From Actinomycetes bacterium (GTDB lineage Bacteria; Actinomycetota; Acidimicrobiia; Acidimicrobiales; Palsa-688): a stretch of 26,510 nt of DNA. The notes under the pieces are model-generated. The model was not told the DNA's origin. It was given only the letters and a program-made list of their open reading frames with translations, and did no database searches. Of the stretch, positions 1 through 7,746 are shown in pieces (position 1 is the stretch's first letter; every line of letters begins with the position of its first letter). The translations under genes were made by a program, and so were the position numbers. The stretch lies in contig JAKAXN010000014.1 of NCBI GenBank assembly GCA_021816565.1, positions 1 through 26,510 on the forward strand, in the 5' to 3' direction.

Positions 1-608
1 ACCCGTGCTACCTGGGCCGCCACAACGAGGTGTACGACGAGCCCCGCGGCGTGCTCAACCACGTTCCGGGCGTCAAGCTCGAGGAGATGCACCGCTGCCG
101 CAACAAGGGCTTCTGCTGCGGCGCCGGTGGCTCGCGGATGTGGCTCGAGGAGAACATCGGCTCCCGGATCAACGTCAACCGGACCGACGAGGCCCTCGGC
201 ACCGGTGCGGACGTGATCTCCACCGCCTGCCCGTACTGCCTGATCATGCTCGACGACGCCACCAAGAGCCGCCAGGCCGAGGGCTCGGTGCCCGAGTCGG
301 TGCGGGTCCTAGACGTGGCCCAGGTGCTGGAGCAGTCCATGGCCCAGGCGGCCCTGGTCGGCGCCGGGGCTCCGGCCCAGGCTTCGTCGGCGGCCGAGGC
401 GGCCCCGTCCCCCGAGTCCGCGGCGCCGGTCGCCCCGGCCGGACCCGAGGGCGGCGTGCCGCTCGAGGGAGCGGCGGCCGAGGCCGAGGCCGGCAAGGAT
501 CCCGGTGGCGACGCCGGTCACGACCCGGCCGGTGAGTCCCCCCACGACCGACCCTCCAGCAGCGAGGGCGGCAGCGGCATCGGGGGCCAGGAGGGCGCCG
601 GCTCCTGA
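1..608 (+). CDS. (Fe-S)-binding oxidoreductase, C-terminal part (5' end outside window)
   Basis: The reading frame is already open at base 3 and ends with TGA at 606-608, so only the last ~200 residues are present. The visible protein carries a cysteine-rich CCG domain: a PCYLGRHN segment at the very start, an adjacent Cys pair in FCCGAGG (codons 114-119) and CPYC (229-240). This C...CCG...CxxC pattern is that of heterodisulfide-reductase-like/GlpC/LutA-type Fe-S proteins that pass electrons between flavoproteins and quinone or other carriers. After about residue 110 the chain becomes a low-complexity Ala/Gly/Glu/Pro tail, as in large actinobacterial membrane-anchored Fe-S reductases of the Rv0338c type. 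That subfamily assignment is inference because the N-terminal membrane and 4Fe-4S parts lie outside. The gene converges on ramB and ends at a strong hairpin. Confidence 0.85.
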   Translation, partial: PCYLGRHNEVYDEPRGVLNHVPGVKLEEMHRCRNKGFCCGAGGSRMWLEENIGSRINVNRTDEALGTGADVISTACPYCLIMLDDATKSRQAEGSVPESVRVLDVAQVLEQSMAQAALVGAGAPAQASSAAEAAPSPESAAPVAPAGPEGGVPLEGAAAEAEAGKDPGGDAGHDPAGESPHDRPSSSEGGSGIGGQEGAGS

Positions 609-633
609 GCCGGCCTCCGCAGAGGTGACAGAG

Positions 634-663
634 GGAAGCCGGGGCCTTCGGGCCCCGGCTTCC
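634..663. terminator. Perfect 13-bp UUCG hairpin, probable bidirectional terminator
   Basis: Bases 634-646 (GGAAGCCGGGGCC) are exactly complementary to 651-663, with loop TTCG at 647-650 closed by C-G, the very stable UUCG tetraloop. It lies between two convergent genes, 26 bases after the Fe-S protein stop and 27 bases before the ramB stop. No long U-tract follows, which is common in high-GC actinobacteria. Confidence 0.8.
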
Positions 664-689
664 GTCGTCTCGGGGGAACCGGCCCGGCT

Positions 690-2231
690 CTAGGGAGCGG
701 TGCCCAGGCCCCCGGAGTGGCGGTCCAGGAACGAGTACACGTCGGTGAGGTCCACGCCGGGGTGGGGGCTGAACACCACGGTGTCGGTGGGCAGGCCCGA
801 CACGAAGTGGCTGTGGTCCCGGGCCGAGGGCCAGGCCACCCCCTCCCACCGGCGGACCGCCTCCTCGGGGGGCTGGCGGCAGCACGCCGGGTCGGGGCAG
901 GTCGAGCGGGCCCACCGGGTGGTGTCGGAGCCCCGGAACCAGTGCGACGCCGAGTCCACGGTGCCGACGGTGATGGCGTCGCCCCGCTCGCGGTCGAGGT
1001 CGATGTGGGTGACGCACCAGAAGGTCCCGGCCACCGTCTCGGTCCGCTGGTAGTGCAGGGCGTAGGAGTCCTCCGACTCGAACGCCTGGCGGGAGCTCCA
1101 CCACCGGCACAGCCGCTGGCCCTCGATGGTGCCGTCCACGTCGGAGGGCAGCAGGACCCCGTCGTTCTCATAGGCCTTCCACAGCCGGCCCTCGGGATCG
1201 GATCGCTGGAAGTGGATGGGGATGTCGAAGTGGCGGGTGATGAGGTTGGTCAGCCGGTGGGCGGCCATCTCGTAGGAGATGTAGAACATCTCGCTCAGGT
1301 CCTCGACCGAGATGTCCTCCCGGGCCTTGGCGTCGGCCAGCACCCGCACCACCGAACGCTCCGGGGCCAACAGGGCCCCGGCGAAGTAGTTGGCCTCCAC
1401 CCGCTGGTGCACGTAGTTCTCGAAGTCCACCGGGTCGCGGTGGCCGAGGGCGAAGTGGCCGAGGGTCTGGGCGATCACCGACCGGGAGGAGCGCATGCCG
1501 CCGGTGGCGTTGCGCTGGGGCACGTAGACCACCCGGTGGCGCACGTCGGTGATGGACCGGGTCGAGGGCGGGAGGTCCTGCACCCGGGCGATGGTGAAAC
1601 CGAAGTGGGCGGCCACGTCGGTGAGGTGACGCTCCGACACCGCCCCGGGGCCGCCGTAGCCGACGGCCTCGAGGGCCGAGGTGGCGACCTGCTCTATCTC
1701 CTGGAAGTAGTTGTCGCGCTTGCGCATCTCGTTGCGCATGGCGGCGTTGGCGGCCCGGGCCCCCAGCGAGCCGGCCTCGCCGTCGCGGCCGGCCGGGAAG
1801 CCCCCCATGGCCGGCAGCCCCAGCGAGTCGAGCGCCGGGGTGGCCGGGCGCGACGCGTCGCGCAGCCGGCCGAAGAGGGCCACGATGTGCTCGAGGGCGG
1901 CGTCGTCGAGGCGGGCGGTGGGCCGCAGGTACGGAAGCTGCAGGCCCTGGTACAGCGGGTCGTCCTGCATGTGGGCCAGGGCCACCTCCAGCTCGGCCCG
2001 CCGGTTGGGGGCGGCCGACGACAGCAGGTCGGCGGGGCGGCACCCCAGGGCCCCGGCCAGCTCGTTGACCGTGGACAGGCGGGGCTCGCGGTGGCCGTTC
2101 TCGAGCTGCGACAGATAGGAGGCGGGGCGGCCCACGGCCGACCCGAGGGCCTCGAGGGTGAGGCCGGCCTGGCGGCGCAGGTGCCGCAGGCGGTGCCCGA
2201 ACACCAGCGGGTCGAGAGAATCAGAGGTCAT
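690..2231 (-). CDS. ramB: RamB-like XRE/ScfR-family transcriptional regulator of acetate/glyoxylate metabolism
   Basis: This 513-residue protein has an N-terminal XRE helix-turn-helix (about residues 9-65, [20 protein letters not shown]... followed by [13 protein letters not shown]), a central ImmA/IrrE-like domain (about 190-315) and a C-terminal short-chain-fatty-acid-regulator domain (about 330-500) with a Cys cluster in STCPDPACC. That three-part layout is the ScfR/RamB type, which in Corynebacterium and Mycobacterium controls isocitrate lyase, malate synthase and acetate activation genes. Here it is divergent from aceB-aceA with 91 bases between the starts, which supports the name. The ATG start at 2231 immediately precedes a good HTH. 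The ImmA/IrrE segment reads TLGHFALGH, lacking the Glu of the HExxH zinc-peptidase motif, so it is probably a sensing rather than a proteolytic domain. At 513 residues it is slightly longer than typical RamB. Confidence 0.85.
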   Translation of the reverse strand: MTSDSLDPLVFGHRLRHLRRQAGLTLEALGSAVGRPASYLSQLENGHREPRLSTVNELAGALGCRPADLLSSAAPNRRAELEVALAHMQDDPLYQGLQLPYLRPTARLDDAALEHIVALFGRLRDASRPATPALDSLGLPAMGGFPAGRDGEAGSLGARAANAAMRNEMRKRDNYFQEIEQVATSALEAVGYGGPGAVSERHLTDVAAHFGFTIARVQDLPPSTRSITDVRHRVVYVPQRNATGGMRSSRSVIAQTLGHFALGHRDPVDFENYVHQRVEANYFAGALLAPERSVVRVLADAKAREDISVEDLSEMFYISYEMAAHRLTNLITRHFDIPIHFQRSDPEGRLWKAYENDGVLLPSDVDGTIEGQRLCRWWSSRQAFESEDSYALHYQRTETVAGTFWCVTHIDLDRERGDAITVGTVDSASHWFRGSDTTRWARSTCPDPACCRQPPEEAVRRWEGVAWPSARDHSHFVSGLPTDTVVFSPHPGVDLTDVYSFLDRHSGGLGTAP

Positions 2232-2236
2232 CTGTG

Positions 2237-2247
2237 TGAAACTTTCG
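2237..2247 (+). promoter_or_regulatory. Candidate RamB operator, ramB-proximal half
   Basis: TGAAACTTTCG lies 6 bases upstream of the ramB start codon. It resembles the oppositely oriented TGAAATTTTGCG (reverse complement of 2298-2309) just upstream of aceB. Both resemble the AACTTTGCAAA-like sites I recall for RamB in Corynebacterium. Assigning RamB as the binder is inference. Confidence 0.4.
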
Positions 2248-2269
2248 TCGTTTTTTCCTCTGGCGTCAA
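2241..2269 (-). promoter_or_regulatory. Candidate ramB promoter
   Basis: Read on the minus strand, TTGACG (2269-2264) is followed after 17 bases by GAAAGT (2246-2241). The -35 match is good and the -10 is weak. The -10 overlaps the candidate operator TGAAACTTTCG at 2237-2247, which would allow autorepression as known for RamB in Corynebacterium. Predicted from sequence only. Confidence 0.45.
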
Positions 2270-2276
2270 GGGTATA

Positions 2277-2290
2277 CGAACTTCGGTTCG
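2277..2290. promoter_or_regulatory. Short inverted repeat (UUCG mini-hairpin) in the aceB leader
   Basis: CGAAC (2277-2281) and GTTCG (2286-2290) flank TTCG. This could be an operator half-site pair or a small hairpin in the aceB 5' untranslated region, just downstream of a TATACG element (2273-2278) that could be part of the aceB -10. No convincing aceB -35 is visible. Confidence 0.3.
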
Positions 2291-2297
2291 ACAGGAT

Positions 2298-2309
2298 CGC
2301 AAAATTTCA
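2298..2309 (-). promoter_or_regulatory. Candidate RamB operator, aceB-proximal half
   Basis: CGCAAAATTTCA overlaps the first base of the aceB ribosome binding site. Its reverse complement TGAAATTTTGCG pairs with the site at 2237-2247 as an inverted repeat spanning the divergent promoter region. It contains the GCAAA core associated with RamB sites. Confidence 0.4.
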
Positions 2310-2322
2310 GGAGAATGATCGA

Positions 2323-3912
2323 GTGCCTTCCGACAGCGTGACCTTCACCCCGCACCCAGCCGCCGACCGGGTTCTCACGCCGGCGGCCGTAGATTTCATC
2401 GTCGACCTGCACCGTCGCTTCGACGGGCGCCGCCGGGAGCTGCTGGCCGCCCGGGCCGAGCGCCAGGCCCGCTTCGACGCCGGTGAGCGCCCGAATTTCC
2501 TCGAGGAGACGGCCGACATCCGGGCCTGCGGGTGGGTCGTGCCCGAGGCCCCCAAGGCCCTGGCCGACCGGCGGGTCGAGATCACCGGCCCGGTGGAGCG
2601 AAAGATGATGATCAACGCCCTCAACTCGGGGGCCAAGGTCTTCATGGCCGACTTCGAGGACGCCAACTCCCCCACCTGGGACAACGTCATCGCCGGGCAG
2701 GTCAACCTGCAGGACGCGGTGCGCCGCACCCTGGAGCTGACCACCGGCGAGAAGTCCTACACCCTGAAAGGTGAGGACGAGCTGGCCACCCTGGTGGTGC
2801 GGCCCCGGGGCTGGCACCTGCCCGAGAAGCACTTCACCGTCGACGGCGAGCCCGTCTCGGCCAGCCTGTTCGACTTCGGGCTGTACGTGTTCCACAACGG
2901 GCGGGAGTCGCTCGAGCGGGGCTTCGGCCCGTACTTCTACCTGCCCAAGCTGGAGGGCCACCTCGAGGCCCGGCTGTGGAACGAGGTCATGTTCGCCGCC
3001 GAGGACGCCCTCAAGCTGGACCGGGGCTCCATCCGGGCCACCGTCCTCATCGAGACCATCACGGCGGCGTTCGAGATGGACGAGATCCTCTATGAGCTGA
3101 AGGACCACATCACCGGTCTCAACGCCGGGCGCTGGGACTACATCTTCAGCGTGGCCAAGAGGTTCCACCAGGACCCGGCGTTCGTGCTGCCGGACCGCTC
3201 CATGGTCACCATGACCACCCCCTTCATGCGGGGATACACCGAGCTGCTGGTGAAGACCTGCCACAAGCGGGGCGCCCACGCCATCGGCGGAATGTCGGCG
3301 TTCATCCCCAACCGGCGCAAGCCGGAGGTGACCGAGGCGGCCCTGGCCAAGGTCACCGAGGACAAGAAGCGGGAGGCCGGCGACGGCTTCGACGGCACCT
3401 GGGTGGCCCACCCCGACCTGGTGGCCACGGCCCGGGCCGAGTTCGACGCGGTGCTCGGCGACCGGCCCAACCAGCTGGACCGCCAGCGGCCGGAGGTGGC
3501 CGTCGGCCCGGGCCGGCTGCTCACCGTGGACCGGCCCCACGACAGCATCACCATGGCCGGCGTGCGGACCAACATCGACGTGGGGATGCGCTACCTGGCC
3601 TCGTGGCTGTCGGGCACCGGGGCGGCCGCCATCCACGACCTGATGGAGGACGCCGCCACCGCCGAGATCAGCCGGGCCCAGGTGTGGCAGTGGGTGCACC
3701 ACAACATCTGCATCAACGAGGGCGGCGAGCACACCTGCATCACCGCCGACCTGGTGCGCTCCCTCATGGACGCCACCCAGAAGGAGCTGGCCGACGAGGG
3801 CGCCTTCGACGCCGACACCCTGTCCAAGGCCCGACAGGTCTTCGAGCAGGTGTCGCTGGCCGAGGACTTCCCGACCTTCCTCACCCTGCCGGCCTACGAG
3901 CTGCTGCCCTGA
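2323..3912 (+). CDS. aceB: Malate synthase A
   Basis: This 529-residue protein condenses glyoxylate with acetyl-CoA to malate, the second step of the glyoxylate shunt. The length fits malate synthase A (~530 residues), not the ~720-residue G form. The family signature [17 protein letters not shown] is intact at about residues 260-276, and the C-terminal active-site region [15 protein letters not shown] lies near residue 462. I chose GTG at 2323 because AGGAG (2309-2313) sits 9 bases upstream and the protein then begins [12 protein letters not shown], as is usual for the family. The open frame extends further upstream but into the promoter and ramB. Divergent from ramB and 68 bases upstream of aceA, it is almost certainly co-transcribed with aceA and probably repressed by RamB when acetate or fatty acids are absent. 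Confidence 0.95.
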   Translation: MPSDSVTFTPHPAADRVLTPAAVDFIVDLHRRFDGRRRELLAARAERQARFDAGERPNFLEETADIRACGWVVPEAPKALADRRVEITGPVERKMMINALNSGAKVFMADFEDANSPTWDNVIAGQVNLQDAVRRTLELTTGEKSYTLKGEDELATLVVRPRGWHLPEKHFTVDGEPVSASLFDFGLYVFHNGRESLERGFGPYFYLPKLEGHLEARLWNEVMFAAEDALKLDRGSIRATVLIETITAAFEMDEILYELKDHITGLNAGRWDYIFSVAKRFHQDPAFVLPDRSMVTMTTPFMRGYTELLVKTCHKRGAHAIGGMSAFIPNRRKPEVTEAALAKVTEDKKREAGDGFDGTWVAHPDLVATARAEFDAVLGDRPNQLDRQRPEVAVGPGRLLTVDRPHDSITMAGVRTNIDVGMRYLASWLSGTGAAAIHDLMEDAATAEISRAQVWQWVHHNICINEGGEHTCITADLVRSLMDATQKELADEGAFDADTLSKARQVFEQVSLAEDFPTFLTLPAYELLP

Positions 3913-3980
3913 CACCGGGCCGGAACCCCCAACCCGCTTCACCTACGAATCCAAAGAACCGAAAGGAACCCTCCCCTCCC

Positions 3981-5285
3981 ATGACGACCCCCTTCGAGAC
4001 CGCCGTCGCCGAGATCGAGCGCCAGTGGGCCACCGACCCGCGCTGGGCCGGCGTCGAGCGCACCTACAGCGCGGCCGACGTGGTCCGGCTCCGCGGCTCG
4101 GTGCCGATGGAGTACAGCCTGGCCCGCCAGGGTGCCGAGCGCCTGTGGTCGCTGCTCAGGTCGGAGGACTACATCCACGCCCTGGGTGCCCTCACCGGCG
4201 GCCAGGCGGTGGAGATGGTGAAGGCCGGACTCAAGGCCATCTACCTGTCGGGCTGGCAGGTCGCCGCTGACGCCAACCTGTCCGAGCAGGTGTACCCCGA
4301 CCAGAGCCTCTACGCCGCCAACAGCGTCCCGGCCGTGGTCCGCCGGATCAACAACGCCCTGCGCCGGGCCGACCAGATCGAGTGGAGCGAGGCCGTCAAC
4401 GCCGGCACCACCGGCTCCCACCGGCACTGGATGGCCCCCATCGTGGCCGACGCGGAGGCCGGCTTCGGCGGCGCGCTCAACGTGTTCGAGCTGATGAAGC
4501 AGATGATCGAGGCCGGCGCTGCGGGGGTCCACTGGGAGGACCAGCTGTCGTCGGAGAAGAAGTGCGGCCACATGGGCGGCAAGGTCCTCATCCCGACCCA
4601 GCAGCACATCCGGACCCTCAACTCCGCCCGCCTGGCCGCCGACGTGTGCGGCGTGCCCACCCTGATCGTGGCCCGCACCGACTCCCTGGGTGCCAACCTG
4701 CTGACCAGCGACGTGGACCCCCGGGACCAGGAGTTCTGCACCGGCGAGCGCAGCCCCGAGGGCTTCTACTACGTCCGGCCCGGCATGGACATCGCCGTCG
4801 CCCGCGGCCTGGCCTACGCCCCCTACGCCGACCTCATCTGGTGCGAGACCTCCACCCCCGACCTGGACGAGGCCCGCACCTTCGCCGAGCGCATCAAGGC
4901 CGAGTACCCGGACAAGATGCTGGCCTACAACTGCTCGCCCTCGTTCAACTGGAGGGCCAAGCTGGACGACGAGACCATCGCCCGGTTCCAGAAGGAGCTC
5001 GGCGCCATGGGCTACGCCTTCCAGTTCGTCACCCTGGCCGGCTGGCACGCTCTCAACGAGTCCACCTTCTCCCTGGCCCGCGGCTACGCCGAGCGGGGCA
5101 TGAGCGCCTACGTGGAGCTTCAGCAGAAGGAGTTCTCCATCGAGGGCGACGGCTACACCGCCACCCGTCACCAGCGGGAGGTCGGCGCCGGATACTTCGA
5201 CGATGTCATGACCACCCTCACCGGCGGCCTGGCGTCCACCCTGGCCCTGCACGGCTCCACCGAGGAGGACCAGTTCAAGAACTGA
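3981..5285 (+). CDS. aceA: Isocitrate lyase
   Basis: This 434-residue cytoplasmic enzyme splits isocitrate to glyoxylate and succinate, the committing step of the glyoxylate shunt. The catalytic signature KKCGHMGGK is intact near residues 193-201. The substrate/metal-binding segments [29 protein letters not shown] and the C-terminal YNCSPSFNW are also present. The length matches short bacterial isocitrate lyases such as Icl1. The ATG at 3981 follows a GAAAGGAA ribosome site at 3961-3968. It lies downstream of aceB in the same direction and ends at a strong hairpin at 5317-5348, so aceB-aceA forms a two-gene operon. Confidence 0.97.
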   Translation: MTTPFETAVAEIERQWATDPRWAGVERTYSAADVVRLRGSVPMEYSLARQGAERLWSLLRSEDYIHALGALTGGQAVEMVKAGLKAIYLSGWQVAADANLSEQVYPDQSLYAANSVPAVVRRINNALRRADQIEWSEAVNAGTTGSHRHWMAPIVADAEAGFGGALNVFELMKQMIEAGAAGVHWEDQLSSEKKCGHMGGKVLIPTQQHIRTLNSARLAADVCGVPTLIVARTDSLGANLLTSDVDPRDQEFCTGERSPEGFYYVRPGMDIAVARGLAYAPYADLIWCETSTPDLDEARTFAERIKAEYPDKMLAYNCSPSFNWRAKLDDETIARFQKELGAMGYAFQFVTLAGWHALNESTFSLARGYAERGMSAYVELQQKEFSIEGDGYTATRHQREVGAGYFDDVMTTLTGGLASTLALHGSTEEDQFKN

Positions 5286-5316
5286 CCGGCTGAGCTCGTC
5301 CAGTCCGGGAAAGAGG

Positions 5317-5348
5317 GAAGGAGGCCGCCACCGGGGGCGGCCTCCTTC
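5317..5348 (+). terminator. Intrinsic-type terminator after aceBA
   Basis: Bases 5317-5329 (GAAGGAGGCCGCC) pair perfectly over 13 bp with 5336-5348 around a six-base loop ACCGGG. It lies 31 bases after the aceA stop. No U-tract follows. Confidence 0.8.
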
Positions 5349-5373
5349 GCGCCCCGGCCTCTAAGGTCTGGTG

Positions 5374-6183
5374 ATGGCCACCGACGCCCTGGCCGGCTTC
5401 AGCCGGGAAGAGTTCCGCGACGGCGACACCGTCCATGACACATACCGCATGGGCTCGGGCCCAGCGGTCATCGTCATATCCGAGGTCCCGGGCATCACCC
5501 CGAACGTGGCCGGCTTCGCCCGCCGGGTCGCCGGGCGGGGCCTGACGGTGGTGCTGCCGCATCTGTTCGGCACCCCCGGCCGGGAGCCGTCGCTGCCCTA
5601 CGCCCTCGACACCATCGCCCGGCTGTGCATCTCCCGGGAGTTCTCCGGGTTGGCGCTGGGCCGGCCGTCGCCGGTGATCGCCTGGCTGCGGGCCCTGGCC
5701 CGGGCCGAGCACGTCCGCTGCGGAGGCCCGGGGGTCGGGGTGGTGGGCATGTGCTACACCGGCGGCTTCGGGCTGGCCATGGCCGTCGACGATGCCGTCC
5801 TGGCCCCGGTACTGAGCCAGCCGTCACTGCCCTTCGGCGTCGACAAGAAGCGCCGGGCCGACATCCAGCTCTCCCCCGATGACTGGGCCCGGGTGCAGGA
5901 GCGGGCCCGCGACGATGACCTGTGCGTCATCGGGCTGCGCTTCACGGGGGACCGGGCCGTCCCGGCCGAACGCTTCGCCACTTTGCGGGAGAAGCTGGGC
6001 GACCGGTTCATCGCGGTGGAACTGGACTCGTCGCCCGGCAACCCCTACGGCCATCCCCGGACCGCCCATTCGGTGCTGACCGAGCACCTGCAGGACCGGG
6101 AGGGCACCCCGACCCACGATGCCCTGGTGCAGGTGCTGGACTTCTTCAGCGACCGGCTACTGCCGCCCGCGGCCCGACCGTAG
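5374..6183 (+). CDS. Dienelactone hydrolase family protein
   Basis: This 269-residue alpha/beta hydrolase has the DLH-type nucleophile elbow GMCYTGGFGLAMA, with Cys at residue 127, close to the Cys of classical dienelactone hydrolases. An early SEVPGI segment (the Glu region near residue 35 in the family) precedes it. The later segment FTGDRAVPAERF carries the family's G..D..VP pattern for the acid residue, and a His-containing stretch (GHPRTAH) follows. Family members hydrolyse dienelactones or other esters; the substrate here is unknown. ATG 5374 and GTG 5371 are both possible starts, with a weak AAGG at 5363-5366. The insertion around residues 85-110 (SREFSGLALGRPSPVIAWLR) is longer than in catabolic DLHs. 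It follows the aceA terminator, so it probably has its own transcript. Confidence 0.85.
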   Translation: MATDALAGFSREEFRDGDTVHDTYRMGSGPAVIVISEVPGITPNVAGFARRVAGRGLTVVLPHLFGTPGREPSLPYALDTIARLCISREFSGLALGRPSPVIAWLRALARAEHVRCGGPGVGVVGMCYTGGFGLAMAVDDAVLAPVLSQPSLPFGVDKKRRADIQLSPDDWARVQERARDDDLCVIGLRFTGDRAVPAERFATLREKLGDRFIAVELDSSPGNPYGHPRTAHSVLTEHLQDREGTPTHDALVQVLDFFSDRLLPPAARP

Positions 6184-6186
6184 GGT

Positions 6187-6510
6187 TCAGGCCGCGGCCC
6201 GCTGGGGCTGGGCGCCGGGCAGCCTGGCGCACAGCGCCACCGACAGGTGCAACGACCCGTCGGCGGCGGTGCGGTAGATGTCCACCGTGCCGGTGGCGCT
6301 GTGGTGCAGGACCGTCCACGGGGAAGTCATCCCCGAACGCACGCAATCGAGGGCCCGCTCCGTGGCCGGCGCGCACACCCAGCACGGCCCGTCGTGGCCG
6401 CACAGCTCGATCACCAGGTAGGTCCCCCCCACCCCTTCGCCCACGGCCACCTCGGCGTCGGGAACGAGGATCGTCTCTTTCAACGACAGCTGCGGTGGCA
6501 CCGATCCCAT
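6187..6510 (-). CDS. Small orphan protein, WVCAPxxERA family copy A
   Basis: This is a 107-residue protein of no family I recognise. It is clearly homologous to the protein at 14665-15021: both share a GxxLxxE strand, then WVCAPA(S/T)ERA, a short helix ending in (S/T)G, then a (T/A)VLH...TG.V block. Copy A carries additional cysteines just before the core (CGHDGPCWVC, a CX5CX2C arrangement with one His) that copy B lacks. No signal peptide or membrane segment is visible. The start is uncertain: ATG 6510 has GAGGGG only one base upstream, and the frame is open to 6561, which would overlap the preceding gene's end. It lies 26 bases downstream of the aldose-epimerase gene on the same strand, so probably shares its transcript. 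Confidence 0.7.
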   Translation of the reverse strand: MGSVPPQLSLKETILVPDAEVAVGEGVGGTYLVIELCGHDGPCWVCAPATERALDCVRSGMTSPWTVLHHSATGTVDIYRTAADGSLHLSVALCARLPGAQPQRAAA

Positions 6511-6536
6511 GCCCCTCACGTCGGCGTAACTGAGTC

Positions 6537-7460
6537 TCAACTGAAGACCTCCACTCCCCAAGTGCCCTGCAACGAGGCGCCCGGCTCCAGGGTCCGCAGA
6601 CCGTCGCCCGTGCGCAAGAAGTTCGGTGCCCCGGTCATGGGCTCGACCGCCAGCCCCCGCCGCCGGCGGGCCGGTTCGGCCAGGGTGTCACCGGAGAACA
6701 CCATGAGGTGACTGTAGGCCCGGTCCACCCACAGCCTGGCGGACCTCGAGCCGTCCGGACGGGCCAGTTCGGCCACCGCCCGGCCGTCGCCGCCGCGGAC
6801 CAGGTCGGTGAAGCACACGTCCAGGCGGGCCGCGCCGATGGGCCGCGGGGCCCGGAAGTCCAGCTCGGTGCCGCCCACGTCGAAGCGACCGCCGGGCAGG
6901 CCACGCTCGTCGCTGTGGTAGGCGCAGCCGGCCGGGACCGTGAGCACGGCGTCGTCCACCGGACCCCCGAAGGCACGGAGGTAGGGGTGCCACCCGAAAC
7001 CGGCCGGGCACGGCTCCCCCGAGCAGTTGGTGACCGAGGTGGTCACCGTCAGCCCGTCGGGTCCGAGCCGGTAGGTGACGGCCAGCTCCAGCGCCCACGG
7101 CCAGCCCGGCTGCGGATGCAGCGTGAAGCCCATCTCGGCCCGGTCGTCGGTCACCGAGCGGATCGCCCAGGGCGACCAGCGCACCAGCCCGTGGATGGCG
7201 TTGTGCGTCTCCACCTCGGTGATGGCGGTCTGCAGGTGCCGGCCGGCCCACTCGAACGAGCCGTCCTCCAGCCGGTTGGGCCACGGGGCCAGCAGCTGCC
7301 CCCGGCCCCCGCTGCACATCTCGTCCTCGCCGTAGCCGTCGAGGACCGGACCGGCGGCGGTGCCGTACTCCCGGATGCCGCCACCCACCTCCACCGCGAC
7401 CAGGCGCTGGCCGAAAGCGGCGAGGCGTACCTGGCGGCCGGAGGGGGGAACGGGGATCAC
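6537..7460 (-). CDS. Aldose 1-epimerase family protein
   Basis: This 307-residue protein has the beta-sandwich galactose-mutarotase signatures: LAPWPNRLEDG (about residues 57-67), NAIHGLVRW with the catalytic-region His (about 87-95), FGWHPYL with the second His (about 155-161) and the C-terminal VEPMTGAPNF segment in place of the usual ALEPQT. It would interconvert alpha and beta anomers of an aldose or phosphosugar in the cytoplasm; the sugar cannot be told from sequence. The best start is GTG 7460, which has no clear ribosome site, but TAGACA lies 7 bases upstream as a plausible -10, so the mRNA may be leaderless. It precedes the small orphan gene at 6187-6510. Confidence 0.88.
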   Translation of the reverse strand: MIPVPPSGRQVRLAAFGQRLVAVEVGGGIREYGTAAGPVLDGYGEDEMCSGGRGQLLAPWPNRLEDGSFEWAGRHLQTAITEVETHNAIHGLVRWSPWAIRSVTDDRAEMGFTLHPQPGWPWALELAVTYRLGPDGLTVTTSVTNCSGEPCPAGFGWHPYLRAFGGPVDDAVLTVPAGCAYHSDERGLPGGRFDVGGTELDFRAPRPIGAARLDVCFTDLVRGGDGRAVAELARPDGSRSARLWVDRAYSHLMVFSGDTLAEPARRRRGLAVEPMTGAPNFLRTGDGLRTLEPGASLQGTWGVEVFS

Positions 7461-7746
7461 TACCCGTTGTCTACCCGATTCGGGCCCGGACGCGACGAAG
7501 GGCCCGGCGGGGGGGAAGCCGGGCCCTTCGCGTATGGCATCCGGTCCGGTGGGGGGGGTTACCGGCCGAAGCGCTTGTGAGTATCAGTATGGTCCATCGC
7601 CCGCTATCGCGCAAGCAGTTTCAGGAACTTCTTCGAATCTGAATTGCAGATGGGCCATATCGGGGAAATCGTCCCAGCCCGGAGCGTCCGGAAGGGGCGT
7701 CGGGCCGGTCGGCCGGCCCCGCTGGTCGGCGCCGGCGGGGCCGGAA
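7461..7746. other. Gene-free 286-bp interval with hairpin and AT-richer island
   Basis: Between the ferritin-like gene's stop and the epimerase start there is no supported coding region. It contains a 13-bp hairpin (7496-7530), a run of eight G at about 7551-7558, and an AT-richer island at about 7575-7670 bounded by TGGTCCAT and TGGGCCAT. Short open stretches run through the island on both strands (for example a 21-codon frame starting GTG near 7577), but their third-position base use is unlike the neighbouring genes. A small RNA or an unrecognised regulatory region is possible. Confidence 0.4.
7496..7530. terminator. Perfect 13-bp hairpin upstream of the epimerase gene
   Basis: CGAAGGGCCCGGC (7496-7508) pairs exactly with 7518-7530 around a nine-base G-rich loop. 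It lies 36 bases upstream of the epimerase GTG and 217 bases past the stop of the minus-strand gene at 7747-8619. Most simply it is a terminator that insulates the epimerase promoter. No U-tract is seen. Confidence 0.55.

Noticed and set aside
717..2318. Long plus-strand open frame opposite ramB
   Set aside because: It is the complement of a well-supported regulator gene; its composition (Gly/Val/Gln/His-rich, no domain) is that of an antisense frame in GC-rich DNA.
7577..7642. 21-codon frame starting GTG in the AT-richer island
   Set aside because: No ribosome site, no GC bias at third positions and no recognisable similarity; kept only as part of the island observation.
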